A stretch of DNA of 56,017 bases from Plectonema cf. radiosum LEGE 06105. Its GTDB lineage: Bacteria; Cyanobacteriota; Cyanobacteriia; Cyanobacteriales; Nostocaceae. The stretch spans positions 1-56,017 of the forward strand of contig NZ_JADEWL010000029.1 in NCBI RefSeq assembly GCF_015207665.1, in the 5' to 3' direction. The notes beneath the pieces are model-generated. The model was not told where the DNA came from, made no database searches, and saw nothing but the letters and a program-made list of their open reading frames with translations. The position numbers and the translations under genes were made by a program. Of this stretch, positions 45,948 through 54,492 are shown piece after piece (within the stretch, counting starts at the first letter, position 1; the number at the start of each line of letters is the position of its first letter).

Positions 45948-47054
45948 ATGTCTCAAAAATTTGCAAATATTCAGCGTATTATTCGCGCTGCTGTTCCTTT
46001 ACTATTTTGCTCCTGTGCTACCTTCGTGGGAATTGCGATCGCGGATTTACCGGGAAATAAGCTTTTAGCACAAACCGCTCTCACTCAAGATTTAGAAGCT
46101 GCTGGCTTGTTTCAGCAGGGAGTTATGCGTTATAATAGGGGCGATTTACAAGGGGCTGAATCAGCTTTACGGGCTGCTTTAAATCGCGATTCTAATCTTG
46201 GTGCAGCACGGAATTATTTAGGTAATATTTTTTATCGGCAAAATCGTTTGGATGCAGCGGTACAAGAGTATGGAGAAGCAATTCGTCTTAATCCCGACTT
46301 AGCAGAAGCTTATTATAATTTGGGTTTAGCGTTGCATAAACAAGAACAAAATGAAGCTGCAATTACCGCTTACCGTCAAGCATTAATAGTTGAGCCGACA
46401 ATGGCTAATGCTCAATATAATCTGGGATTGGTATTGTATCAACAAGGACAAAAAGAAGAGGCGATCGCGGCTTACGAGCAATCAATCCATCTTGACAGGA
46501 ATAATGCCAATGCTTACTTTAATTTAGGAATAGCTTTGCAGCAACAAGGAGATACAGCTAAAGCGATTTCTGCTTACCGAGAAGTGTTACTGTTAAATCC
46601 CCAGAATATTGCAGCCTATAATAATTTAGGTGGTTTATTAGCGCTTAGAGGTCAAACTCCCGAAGCGATTGAGACTTATATTCAAGCGATTCGTCGCATT
46701 CCAAATAATCCTTCTGCATATTACAATTTGGGAGTAGCTTTTTACAAGCAAGGAGAATTGAAGAAAGCTCAACAAGTTCTTAAACGCGCTCATAAAGAAT
46801 ATCGCAAACAAGGTAACATTGAACAAACAGAAGTCATTGAGCAGTTGATGCAAGAAATTGTTTCATCTCAAAATCAACAGCAACCAGCAACAGCAGTTGA
46901 AGATGCTTCTGAGTCGTCTGTTGTTATTCCTGGTAATGATCAAGGGGAACAGCCTTCAGAAACTTCAGAAAATCGTGAAATTGAATTTTCTGGAGAATCA
47001 CCTTCTGAAACGGAAATACCAATAACAACAGAAGAAGATTTTGGATTTCAGTAA
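45948..47054 (+). CDS. Secreted TPR-repeat protein
   Basis: The ATG at 45948 (MSQKFANIQRII) is preferred over GTG 45930; AGGGA precedes it by 9 bases. The 368-residue protein has a signal-like N-terminus (AAVPLLFCSCATFVGIAIA) and about six consecutive TPR units (for example LGAARNYLGNIFYRQNRLDA, AEAYYNLGLALHKQEQNEAA, ANAYFNLGIALQQQGDTAKA). An acidic Ser/Glu-rich tail follows. It likely acts as a periplasmic protein-interaction scaffold. The partner is unknown. A strong terminator follows. Confidence 0.85.
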   Translation: MSQKFANIQRIIRAAVPLLFCSCATFVGIAIADLPGNKLLAQTALTQDLEAAGLFQQGVMRYNRGDLQGAESALRAALNRDSNLGAARNYLGNIFYRQNRLDAAVQEYGEAIRLNPDLAEAYYNLGLALHKQEQNEAAITAYRQALIVEPTMANAQYNLGLVLYQQGQKEEAIAAYEQSIHLDRNNANAYFNLGIALQQQGDTAKAISAYREVLLLNPQNIAAYNNLGGLLALRGQTPEAIETYIQAIRRIPNNPSAYYNLGVAFYKQGELKKAQQVLKRAHKEYRKQGNIEQTEVIEQLMQEIVSSQNQQQPATAVEDASESSVVIPGNDQGEQPSETSENREIEFSGESPSETEIPITTEEDFGFQ

Positions 47055-47135
47055 GTTTCCAGTTTGAATATTGGATAATTATTCAGGATAATTAAACCAT
47101 AATTTTCGTAATTCTATCAGGTATATAACAATTTT

Positions 47136-47175
47136 AAAAACCCGGATGTTTTTTTGAAAAAGACCGGGTTTTTTT
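47136..47175 (+). terminator. Rho-independent terminator after the TPR gene
   Basis: aaaaacccgg (47136-47145) pairs with ccgggttttt (47164-47173) and is followed by more T residues. It stands 82 bp after the TPR stop. The stem core resembles the arms of the interspersed palindrome but the loop differs. Confidence 0.8.
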
Positions 47176-47597
47176 ATTTATGATATTTCGACTACATATA
47201 TAGCTGTAGCCATTAGGAGATTCCCCCTATTCCCTCAACAGCAAAATATGATGTCCTATATGACCATTGCGATGGTTTTTTAATATGAGATTAAATCTCA
47301 TTTAAATGAATATTATTTAAATTATGGTGAATTAATTTAATTATTAAATGTTTTTATTATTAGCGTAGTTCAAACATCAAATTATCAAAAAATACTTGTA
47401 TATAATATTTTTGGCATACTTCCTATATTTAAAGTTAATTGTTGTATTTGTAACAATTAATCATCACAAAAAATATATTTTTTATTTGAGTTAGTTATTG
47501 CATTTATCCAATTTCATCAAATTATTGTTCGATTGTAAATCGAAATACACGTATCACTATTAATTACTCGAAGCCAAAAATCATATAGGTTTCCTAA
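47176..47597. other. AT-rich intergenic region
   Basis: These 422 bp are strongly AT-rich upstream of the channel-like gene. No ORF, repeat family or RNA gene was recognised; promoter elements are probable but not assigned. Confidence 0.5.
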
Positions 47598-49622
47598 ATG
47601 TCGCTATCTGAACAACAGAATCAATTTGCTCAATCTTCACATTTTATAGTTTGTGGTTTGGGTAGTTTAGGTCAACATTGTGTCAAGCTACTCAAAAATT
47701 TTGGTGTATCTGTAATTGCAATTGATAAACAAGAAAGGATTAAATGGGAAGTTGATGGGATAGCAAATTCTATTAAAAATAATTATTTAGTTGGCGATAT
47801 TCAAGAATTAGATATTTTACAACAAGCTAATATCAAAGAATGTCGAGCGATATTGATAGTTACAGATGATGAATTAGTAAATATAAAAGTAGCCCATGAG
47901 ATAAGTAAACTTAATCTTCAAGCTCGTATAATTGTACGCTCATCCCAAAAGAATTTACATGATAAAAACGAGCTAAATATAAATAATTTAATAGTTTGTG
48001 ATGCAACAGAATTACCAGCACAAGTAATTGCAACTCGTGCTTTAGGAGATGAAAATCGCGGTTTTTTTCAATTGGAAGATGAATGGGTGGGGATATTTAA
48101 AGTTAAAATTCATCCCTATCATAAATGGCGGAGTCGTCAATTACATCAAATTAATACTAAAGATTGTCGAATACTCAGTCATATTCCCGCGAGAAAACAG
48201 CTTCCCACTTTATTTCACAAATGGAAACCTAATTTAATCTTGCATCCCAATGATGAAGTTATTTATATAGAAGTTAATAATAAGTTAGTTAATTTATATG
48301 GTGAATCTTCTTCTTTACCCTCAGAAAAAGATAGTAGTTTGAAGCATAAAATCATTGATTTTTTATCTAGAAAAAAAGGCGGGCAAAAAGCTCTGGCTTT
48401 ACAAGAATGGATTAAACAGCAAATCAATCAACCAATTATCCGCATCGTATTCTTAACTTGGTTGATTTTATTAATTATTGGTGTTGTAATTCTAACTATT
48501 ACTTTAGAATACCATCCATTCAAAGCTTTATATACCTCTGCTGTGATGCTTTTGGGGGGATATGATGCTGTTTATTTGAGAGACGATAAACAAACAATCT
48601 TACAACCAGAGATATTAGAAAGATTGATAAATTTTTTCTATATGCTCAGCGGTATCCTATTGATGGGTGTATTACAAGCTTGGTTAACTCAATGGGTATT
48701 AAACGAAAAATTTCAGCAGTTATTTATTTATCCTAAACGTAACCATATTGTGGTAATTGGTTTAAGTCAACTGGGAGAGAAAATTGCAGATTTTCTACAA
48801 AAATGGCAGCAACCAGTATTTGCAATGAATGATAAAAAGGTAAAAGGTCATGTTTTATCACAAATGCAATTATTAATTGGTAATTTTCTTGATAATTTAC
48901 AAAAAGTAAATCTTGCCAATGCTAAAAGCGTTGTTGTTGTCACCGATAATGAAGATGACAATATCAATATTAGTTTAAAAGCTTATCAAGTAAATCCTAA
49001 CTGTACCTTAATTATTCGCACTTTTGACTATCATAAAACCAACGAAATTAAGGAATATTTACCTTACGCAAAAGTAATTAATGATTATGAACTTTCAGCC
49101 GAAATATTTGTAAGTAATGCTTTTGGTAAACACATTCGTAATATGTTGCGGATGAACGAGCAAACTATTTTAGTTGCAGAATACACGATTAAACAAGGAG
49201 ATACCTTAAATGGATATTTCTTGTTTGAAATTGCTTATGGTTATGAAGTCGTACCTATTCTCTACCAAACATATAAACAATCCCATCCTAAAATCATGCC
49301 TAGTTACTGGGATAAATCGCCTTTAGAAGCTGGCGATAGAATTGTTATTCTGGGAAATTTTGATAGTTTACAAAAAATTGAAAATGGCGATCGCCAACTT
49401 CCCAATTGTAAATTAATTGTCAAAGAAGCACCATCCCAAGATGTCATACTCAAAGCGGCTGCGATTATCGCTTTTGTTTGTGGCTGTAACAAAAAAATGG
49501 CGCGAAATTTAATGAATAATTTACCCGCTACCCTTGACTATCCCATATATAAACATCAAGGACAATTGTTATTAAGAAGGCTGAAAAAGTATGGTGTTGA
49601 TGCGACTTTAGTTGAAAATTAA
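47598..49622 (+). CDS. TrkA-N/RCK-domain membrane protein, ion-channel-like
   Basis: This 674-residue protein has two NAD-binding TrkA-N domains around a membrane core. Domain 1 (about 11-150) begins HFIVCGLGSLGQHCVKLL; a TrkA-C-like part follows. Two membrane segments are clear (about 288-306 WLILLIIGVVILTITLEYH, and 350-370 FFYMLSGILLMGVLQAWL), with a pore-loop-like stretch ALYTSAVMLLGGYDAVYL between. Domain 2 (about 382-520) begins HIVVIGLSQLGEKIADFL. The layout resembles two-TM potassium channels with RCK domains, but the TVGYG filter is absent, so ion selectivity is unclear. It may be a channel for another ion. Confidence 0.8.
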   Translation: MSLSEQQNQFAQSSHFIVCGLGSLGQHCVKLLKNFGVSVIAIDKQERIKWEVDGIANSIKNNYLVGDIQELDILQQANIKECRAILIVTDDELVNIKVAHEISKLNLQARIIVRSSQKNLHDKNELNINNLIVCDATELPAQVIATRALGDENRGFFQLEDEWVGIFKVKIHPYHKWRSRQLHQINTKDCRILSHIPARKQLPTLFHKWKPNLILHPNDEVIYIEVNNKLVNLYGESSSLPSEKDSSLKHKIIDFLSRKKGGQKALALQEWIKQQINQPIIRIVFLTWLILLIIGVVILTITLEYHPFKALYTSAVMLLGGYDAVYLRDDKQTILQPEILERLINFFYMLSGILLMGVLQAWLTQWVLNEKFQQLFIYPKRNHIVVIGLSQLGEKIADFLQKWQQPVFAMNDKKVKGHVLSQMQLLIGNFLDNLQKVNLANAKSVVVVTDNEDDNINISLKAYQVNPNCTLIIRTFDYHKTNEIKEYLPYAKVINDYELSAEIFVSNAFGKHIRNMLRMNEQTILVAEYTIKQGDTLNGYFLFEIAYGYEVVPILYQTYKQSHPKIMPSYWDKSPLEAGDRIVILGNFDSLQKIENGDRQLPNCKLIVKEAPSQDVILKAAAIIAFVCGCNKKMARNLMNNLPATLDYPIYKHQGQLLLRRLKKYGVDATLVEN

Positions 49623-50104
49623 TCGAGGAATTTATAATTAGAAAACATCGCAGCTTGACCAAAATATTGATTTTCTGTGTCCAAAAGGTTTCATATCATA
49701 CCTTTTTCTATGTGAAAACGCTTACCGCTACTGGAAATACGAATCCCCGAATAACGAGTAAAACCTTTAATAGTAGTTTCAGCTAAAAGGCGATCGCGCT
49801 CTTTTTGAACTACTTCCTGTGCGGATTGACGTGAAGGCATTGAGGTAAAATCTTCCCAAAAAAGTTCCCATAGTTGTAACGCTTTGCGATTACCGTAGTT
49901 AAAAATTGGATCTGCTTCTATACCATGAGATACCAAAGCAAAATCAGCTTCAAATAATGCTTTTGTTACTTCTTCAATAGAACCTGTACAATTTAACAAA
50001 GTATGTCCAGTCCAACGCTCGAAACTCAACATCAAAATTTGACTATGATGTACTATTGTATTTTGTTGCCAAGGTTGAATATTATTAGTAGTCATTTCAA
50101 TCAT
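49619..50104 (-). pseudogene. MEKHLA-domain protein interrupted by a nonsense codon
   Basis: The first 137 codons encode a MEKHLA-domain protein (ADFALVSHGIEADPIFNYGN, RKALQLWELFWEDFTSMPSR, YSGIRISSSGKRFHIEKGMI) and then TGA at 49693-49691. Reading on in the same frame gives NLLDTENQYFGQAAMFSNYK and FLD before a TAA at 49619. That is exactly the expected domain end, where relatives have Trp after the (A/V)(V/I) pair. TGG to TGA is therefore the simplest explanation. The truncated product lacks the last strands of the domain. Confidence 0.82.
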
Positions 50105-50699
50105 GTTTGTGTTTAAGTTTCACATTAATCAAATAATCATAGCTGTAAATTATGTAGAGACTAGGATGACAATCACAGAAATCGGGTTTTGATCAGATTT
50201 ATCTTATTTTACAAATATTTATCCTAAAAACCTGACAAATCACACCACTTTTCTTTTCAAGATGGCTATTTAACTAAGTATATTTGGTAATAGTTTCAGA
50301 GGATGTTTTAAAATGTCTAATTTCATACTTTATCTTTCAAAACATCTTCTCAGATTTAAGTTCAAGAATTAATCGAATTTACGAAAAAAAGGTGAGTAAC
50401 ACCCACCTTAAAATGTATTCGCCAAATCTACTTGTTTATAGAATCAATTTTAAATAGATTTATTTCGGAAAATTATCCTTATTTTGTTGCCGTAAAAACA
50501 ATAGTTATTTCAATAATAGCTGTAGGCGTTTTTATTCGGACATTTACAGCATTTTGCAGATAAATGAGGTACACTTTTATGCTATGAAGCTCTTGTCGGA
50601 TGGGCATCCCTGCCTGTCCGAATTTGCCTTATAAAGATGAAATATGCTGTATATGTTCCCCCCAACCCTATTCCCTGTTGCCTTTATGACAAATAGTAA
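50105..50699. other. Intergenic region with two imperfect palindromes
   Basis: No gene is seen. A degenerate copy of the interspersed palindrome is at 50178-50242. A second pair, gaggatgtttt (about 50299-50309) with aaaacatcttctc (about 50339-50351), forms another hairpin. A short hairpin with ggtg/cacc arms is near 50391-50410. A GC-rich hairpin, tcgga ... tccga, is at about 50596-50621. Confidence 0.5.
50178..50242. repeat. Interspersed palindrome, copy G (degenerate)
   Basis: Arms agaaatcgggttttga and ctaaaaacctgacaaatc with an AT-rich centre; same overall size as the other copies but with several mismatches. Confidence 0.5.
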
Positions 50700-50990
50700 G
50701 TCGTGACGACTCCACACACCTCCCCTTCGGGGTAGGTGTGGGCTTCTGAAGAAGAAGCGCGTCATTAGCTTGAGTAGCCCGATATGCAAGGGTTACTACG
50801 TTTCCCAAGAATGTATAGGCACTCCGGGACATAGGGCTAGCAACCCGTTTCCTAGTCCCGTGACACTGCGGTTAGTGATTAAACATTTCTACTGGTAGAG
50901 GGAAAGTGTTACTAGCGTGAAACCTTGGAAAAACATTGGCAAAGGAAACCACCTGCAAGGGTCGAACTCATTATTAGTTCAAACAAAAAA
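50700..50990 (+). ncRNA. HEARO / IscB omega RNA region
   Basis: About 290 bp of GC-richer, strongly structured sequence directly upstream of iscB. It includes the hairpin ctccccttcggggta (about 50719-50734) and segments such as gggctagcaacccg and ctagtcccgtgac. IscB genes are known to be preceded by the HEARO RNA (HNH endonuclease-associated RNA and ORF), now called omega RNA, whose 5' end carries the guide. The guide would be about 16 nt flanking the left end. Precise ends are not assigned. Confidence 0.7.
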
Positions 50991-50991
50991 A

Positions 50992-52326
50992 ATGAAAGCA
51001 TTAGTTATCAACAAACACGGACAACCGTTAATGCCCACAACCCCAAGAAAAGCGCGAATTCTTTTACAATCTGGCAAAGCCAAAATTGTAGGAAGAGATC
51101 CGTTTACGATTCAGTTGATTTATGGCAGCAGTGGTTACAAGCAACCTATCTCGTTAGGGATTGACGCTGGATATAAACACGTTGGGTTTAGCGCCGTCAA
51201 TGAGAAAGAAGAATTGATGGGTGGAGAAATAGAACTTTTAGATGGGGTGTCAGAGCGCATCACTGAAAAGCAGAAATACCGCAGAACTCGCCGCAATAGA
51301 TTGCGTCATCGTGCAAAACGGTTTGATAATCGCAAATGTAAAAAAGGCTGGTTAGCTCGATCAATTCAGCACAAGCTAGATGCTCATTTGCGGTTCGTAG
51401 AGCGTGTTAAATCTAGGCTACCCATTACCAAAATAACGGTGGAGACAGCTAAATTTGACATTCAGAAAATTAAAAACCCAGACATTCAAGGTGAAGAATA
51501 CCAGCAAGGAGAACAGCTAGGATACAGAAACTTAACAAACTATATTCGTCATAGGGACGGGTACAAGTGTCAAAATCCTGATTGTAAAAATAAGAGTGCT
51601 GATAAAGTTCTTCAAGTTCACCACATCGGGTACTGGCAAAATCCGCCAGATAGAAGCAATCGACCCAGTAACTTGATTACTCTTTGTGATAAGTGCCATA
51701 GTTCACCCAATCACAAAAAAGGAAAGATTTTGCACGGATGGCAACCAAAAGTTAAGTCATTCAAAGCAGAAACTTTCATGTCTACTATATACAAACGAAT
51801 ATTAGAAGAACTGGGTGCAGAACAAGCTTTTGGCTATGAAACGGACTTGAAGCGGTTAGTATTGAAGCTCGAAAAAACTCACCACAATGATGCTTTCATT
51901 ATTGCTGGAGGTGAGACTCAGCGCATTATAGAACCTTTAATGATTGAGCAAATTCGTCGTCACAAAAGGTCGATGGAACAGTTTTATGATGCCAAATACA
52001 TCGATAAACGTACAGGAGAAAAAGTCAGTGGTTCTATCTTGAATTCTGGTAGACGTACCCGCAATAAAAACTTAAACGGAGAAAACCTGAGAGTTTATCG
52101 TGGGTTAAAAGTTTCTCGCGGACAACGACGCATTAAGAGGCAACGTTATCGTTACAACCCCAACGATTACGTGATGTTTGAAAACAGTGTTTATCGAGTT
52201 GTTGGAATGCAAAACTTAGGAACTGGAGTCAAGTTAGCCAACTATCCTGGTGTTGCAAACAAGGTTGTTAATGTCAACAAAGTCCATCCCATTAGAAAGA
52301 GAAGTGGTCTATGTGTCCGCGCATAG
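50992..52326 (+). CDS. iscB: IscB RNA-guided nuclease
   Basis: IscB is the omega-RNA-guided DNA nuclease ancestral to Cas9. The start at 50992 (MKALVINKHGQPLMP) is chosen because the PLMP domain begins there; the in-frame extension from GTG 50917 reads through the RNA region. The 444-residue protein shows the PLMP motif, RuvC-I D58 (SLGIDAGYKHVG), an Arg-rich bridge helix (about 97-115, RRTRRNRLRHRAKRF), RuvC-II E151 (ITVETAKFD), and an HNH domain with H210-H211, N227 and H236 plus Cys pairs C193/C198 and C232/C235. RuvC-III has D300 (THHNDAFIIAGG). All catalytic residues are present. Confidence 0.93.
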   Translation: MKALVINKHGQPLMPTTPRKARILLQSGKAKIVGRDPFTIQLIYGSSGYKQPISLGIDAGYKHVGFSAVNEKEELMGGEIELLDGVSERITEKQKYRRTRRNRLRHRAKRFDNRKCKKGWLARSIQHKLDAHLRFVERVKSRLPITKITVETAKFDIQKIKNPDIQGEEYQQGEQLGYRNLTNYIRHRDGYKCQNPDCKNKSADKVLQVHHIGYWQNPPDRSNRPSNLITLCDKCHSSPNHKKGKILHGWQPKVKSFKAETFMSTIYKRILEELGAEQAFGYETDLKRLVLKLEKTHHNDAFIIAGGETQRIIEPLMIEQIRRHKRSMEQFYDAKYIDKRTGEKVSGSILNSGRRTRNKNLNGENLRVYRGLKVSRGQRRIKRQRYRYNPNDYVMFENSVYRVVGMQNLGTGVKLANYPGVANKVVNVNKVHPIRKRSGLCVRA

Positions 52327-52502
52327 TTTGGCGATTCCTCAACCATCTCACTTCCTGGTTGAGTTGCAGTCAACTTTGGTCGGAGATGGTTTCGTCACCG
52401 CCCCGTCTTCATCCCACACTGATCCGGAGTACCGGATTCAGTTGTGGGGCTTCTGACGGGCTAGCTAACCGAGATGTCCACTGCTATAAACTAAATTAAA
52501 CT

Positions 52503-53720
52503 TTAAAGCATTGCGATACATTCAATTTCAACCAAAACATCCTTTGGTAAACGAGAAACTTCAACACAAGCGCGAGCGGGAGCGGATGCTTCATCAAAGT
52601 ATTTTGCGTAAACTGCATTTACCGCCGCAAAATCACCCATATTTTTTAAAAATACAGTGGTTTTGACAACATTTTCAAATGTCGCACCAGCTTCCGTTAA
52701 AATAGCTTCCAGATTAGCCATTACTCGTTCCGTTTGCTTCGTCACATCGTCAGTGTAAACCACACTTCCCGCTCTCGGATCGATCGCAATTTGTCCCGCA
52801 ACAAAAATCATTTCACCCGATGCCATAATCGCTTGATTATAAGGTCCCACTGGTGCGGGTGCGTTATCAGTTTTAATAACTTTACGAGTCATAGATTCTA
52901 CCTGAGAATAAGATGCTGCCGATTCTTGATATATTTCCCCATCTGGCATTATCGCACCAGTTAGGTCTGTATTTTCAAATGTCGCCCCATAAATATTCGC
53001 ATTAGTTAAATCGGCTTTTCTTAGGTTGGCGTTATTTAAGTTGGCTTTGGTGAGGTTAGCGTTTTGTAAATCGGCTCCTTGAAGGTTTGCATTTTGTAAG
53101 CAAGCTTTTGTCAGGTTTGCATCTTTTAAATATACTCCTACCAAATCAGCATCAGCTAAATTTGCCCCTGATAAATCGCATTGTTTCAAATCTGCTCCCC
53201 TGAGTTTGCATTTTTGAAGATTAGTATTTTTAAGCAATGCATCGCTTAAATCTGCTTGAGTTAAATCAGTTTCAGCCAAGTTTACTTGAATAAAACTTGA
53301 ATTAAATAATTTCGCTCCTGTAAGATTCGCTTTGAATAATGATGTTTTATTGAACTCGATATCATTTAATTGAGTATTGGTAAGATTAGCATTATCCAAA
53401 TTAGCGTTTTTAAATTCCGCCTTACATAGTTCGGCTTTACTCAAATCAGCATCAGCAAGTTCTGCTAACGTAAAATTCGCATGACAACCATTTATTCCAC
53501 TTAAGTTGGCTTTCAATAGAGATGCTCTACTTAAATTTGCAGAATTGAGGTTTGCTTTACTCAGGTTCACTTGATCTAAATTGCATCCAGCCAAATCTGC
53601 TCCTTGTAAATCGATTCCGCTTAAATCAGCACCTTTTAAATCCAATCCTCTCAAATTTATATTCTTAAACTTCCGATCGCCACCTGCATATTTTGTTAAA
53701 AGTTCTTCAGCGTTCATCAT
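52503..53720 (-). CDS. Pentapeptide-repeat / RidA fusion protein
   Basis: One uninterrupted frame of 405 residues joins about 45 pentapeptide units (residues 20-260; for example ADLSGIDLQGADLAGCNL, ANLQGADLQNANLTKANL) to a complete RidA domain (about 280-405). The RidA part starts at MTRKVIKTDNAPAPVGPYNQ and ends EVSRLPKDVLVEIECIAML, with the conserved Arg in PARACVEVSR. RidA enzymes hydrolyse reactive enamine/imine intermediates. The internal Met of the RidA part has AGGTAG six bases upstream, so a free RidA could also be made. Pentapeptide helices usually mediate binding, which may position RidA. Confidence 0.88.
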   Translation of the reverse strand: MMNAEELLTKYAGGDRKFKNINLRGLDLKGADLSGIDLQGADLAGCNLDQVNLSKANLNSANLSRASLLKANLSGINGCHANFTLAELADADLSKAELCKAEFKNANLDNANLTNTQLNDIEFNKTSLFKANLTGAKLFNSSFIQVNLAETDLTQADLSDALLKNTNLQKCKLRGADLKQCDLSGANLADADLVGVYLKDANLTKACLQNANLQGADLQNANLTKANLNNANLRKADLTNANIYGATFENTDLTGAIMPDGEIYQESAASYSQVESMTRKVIKTDNAPAPVGPYNQAIMASGEMIFVAGQIAIDPRAGSVVYTDDVTKQTERVMANLEAILTEAGATFENVVKTTVFLKNMGDFAAVNAVYAKYFDEASAPARACVEVSRLPKDVLVEIECIAML

Positions 53721-53822
53721 GCACCTTTAAATACAATTTACTCAGTATAATCTCGTTTTTTTTGTATTAAAGGTGACTAAAAAATAAAATGTCGAAAATT
53801 TGCGAACAAGCCCAGCATTCTA

Positions 53823-53842
53823 CCGGGAAAGATAATTCCCGG
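53823..53842. terminator. Small hairpin after the Nudix gene
   Basis: ccgggaa (53823-53829) pairs with ttcccgg (53836-53842). It lies 33 bp after the Nudix stop on the minus strand; the T-run after the stem is missing in that direction, so this is a weak candidate. Confidence 0.35.
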
Positions 53843-53874
53843 CTAAAAAGATAATCAATCTAAAATCTAAAATT

Positions 53875-54303
53875 TTAAATCCTTGGTCGTATTCCATAAT
53901 GCCGATATCGCCAATAATCTTGCAAAATGCGATCGTGATCGAAACATAAATTATCAGGAATCCGCCAAGATTCAAAAATCGCTGCATCTTTAGCATCATC
54001 CCCAGCTTTTGGTTCACCTTTTGCGATCGCAATAAATACAATACTTATCGTATGCTTACGTGAATCCCGTTTGGGATCGGAATATACGTGAAACTGTTCG
54101 ATTAACTCTACGGATAAACCAATTTCTTCCAAAGCTTCCCTTCTGGCTGCGGTTTCCACAGCTTCCCCATAATCAACAAAACCACCAGGAATAGCCCAAC
54201 CGAGAGGTTCATGATGACGTTCAATTAATACTATTGGTCGATGTGGTTTATCAATTAATTCTATGATGATATCTACTGTTGGAGCGGGATTGCGATAATT
54301 CAT
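53875..54303 (-). CDS. Nudix hydrolase
   Basis: This 142-residue protein has a canonical Nudix box, [20 protein letters not shown] then EIGL, which binds Mg and hydrolyses nucleoside-diphosphate-linked substrates. The N-terminal strand ([20 protein letters not shown]) and [19 protein letters not shown] (loop used for substrate choice) resemble ADP-ribose or ADP-sugar pyrophosphatase types, but the substrate cannot be fixed. The start at 54303 ([12 protein letters not shown]) fits the family. It lies downstream of no obvious operon partner. Confidence 0.9.
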   Translation of the reverse strand: MNYRNPAPTVDIIIELIDKPHRPIVLIERHHEPLGWAIPGGFVDYGEAVETAARREALEEIGLSVELIEQFHVYSDPKRDSRKHTISIVFIAIAKGEPKAGDDAKDAAIFESWRIPDNLCFDHDRILQDYWRYRHYGIRPRI

Positions 54304-54492
54304 GAAATTTGGGATTTTAGATTTGAGATTTGAGATTTTATTTAGACTTCCTTAATATCCTCCGGAAATCATTCTGATGCTCTTAACTCTTAACCACCAA
54401 CAACTATCAGTTATCAACTAACCACTAACCACTAACAACTAACATTGTGATAGATTCGATTGGATAAGCTTTTTCTATAGTCAGGATTATTT
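54304..54492. repeat. Heptad-repeat-rich gap before malQ
   Basis: It contains tttagat/tttgaga units (about 54306-54340) and ccactaa/caactaa units (about 54395-54442). The divergent promoters of the Nudix gene and malQ must lie in or beside these repeats. Confidence 0.7.

Larger units (their letters stand above)
50700..52470 (+). mobile_element. Solo IscB element (IS200/IS605-like, no transposase)
   Basis: The element contains a structured RNA region and iscB only. The left hairpin region (50712-50742, ccacacacctccccttcggg ...) ends in gtgtgggcttctga and the right hairpin (52413-52449, cccacactgatccggagtac ...) ends in gttgtggggcttctga. The similar flank at both ends supports these as element termini. 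Exact borders are not resolved. A TnpA must be supplied in trans for movement. Confidence 0.65.

Noticed and set aside
50577-50789. Small minus-strand ORF upstream of iscB
   Set aside because: It overlaps the structured HEARO/omega RNA region and has no protein-like features.
50917-50991. 25-residue N-terminal extension of IscB from a GTG start
   Set aside because: The PLMP domain starts at the ATG 50992 and the upstream part is better explained as RNA-coding sequence.
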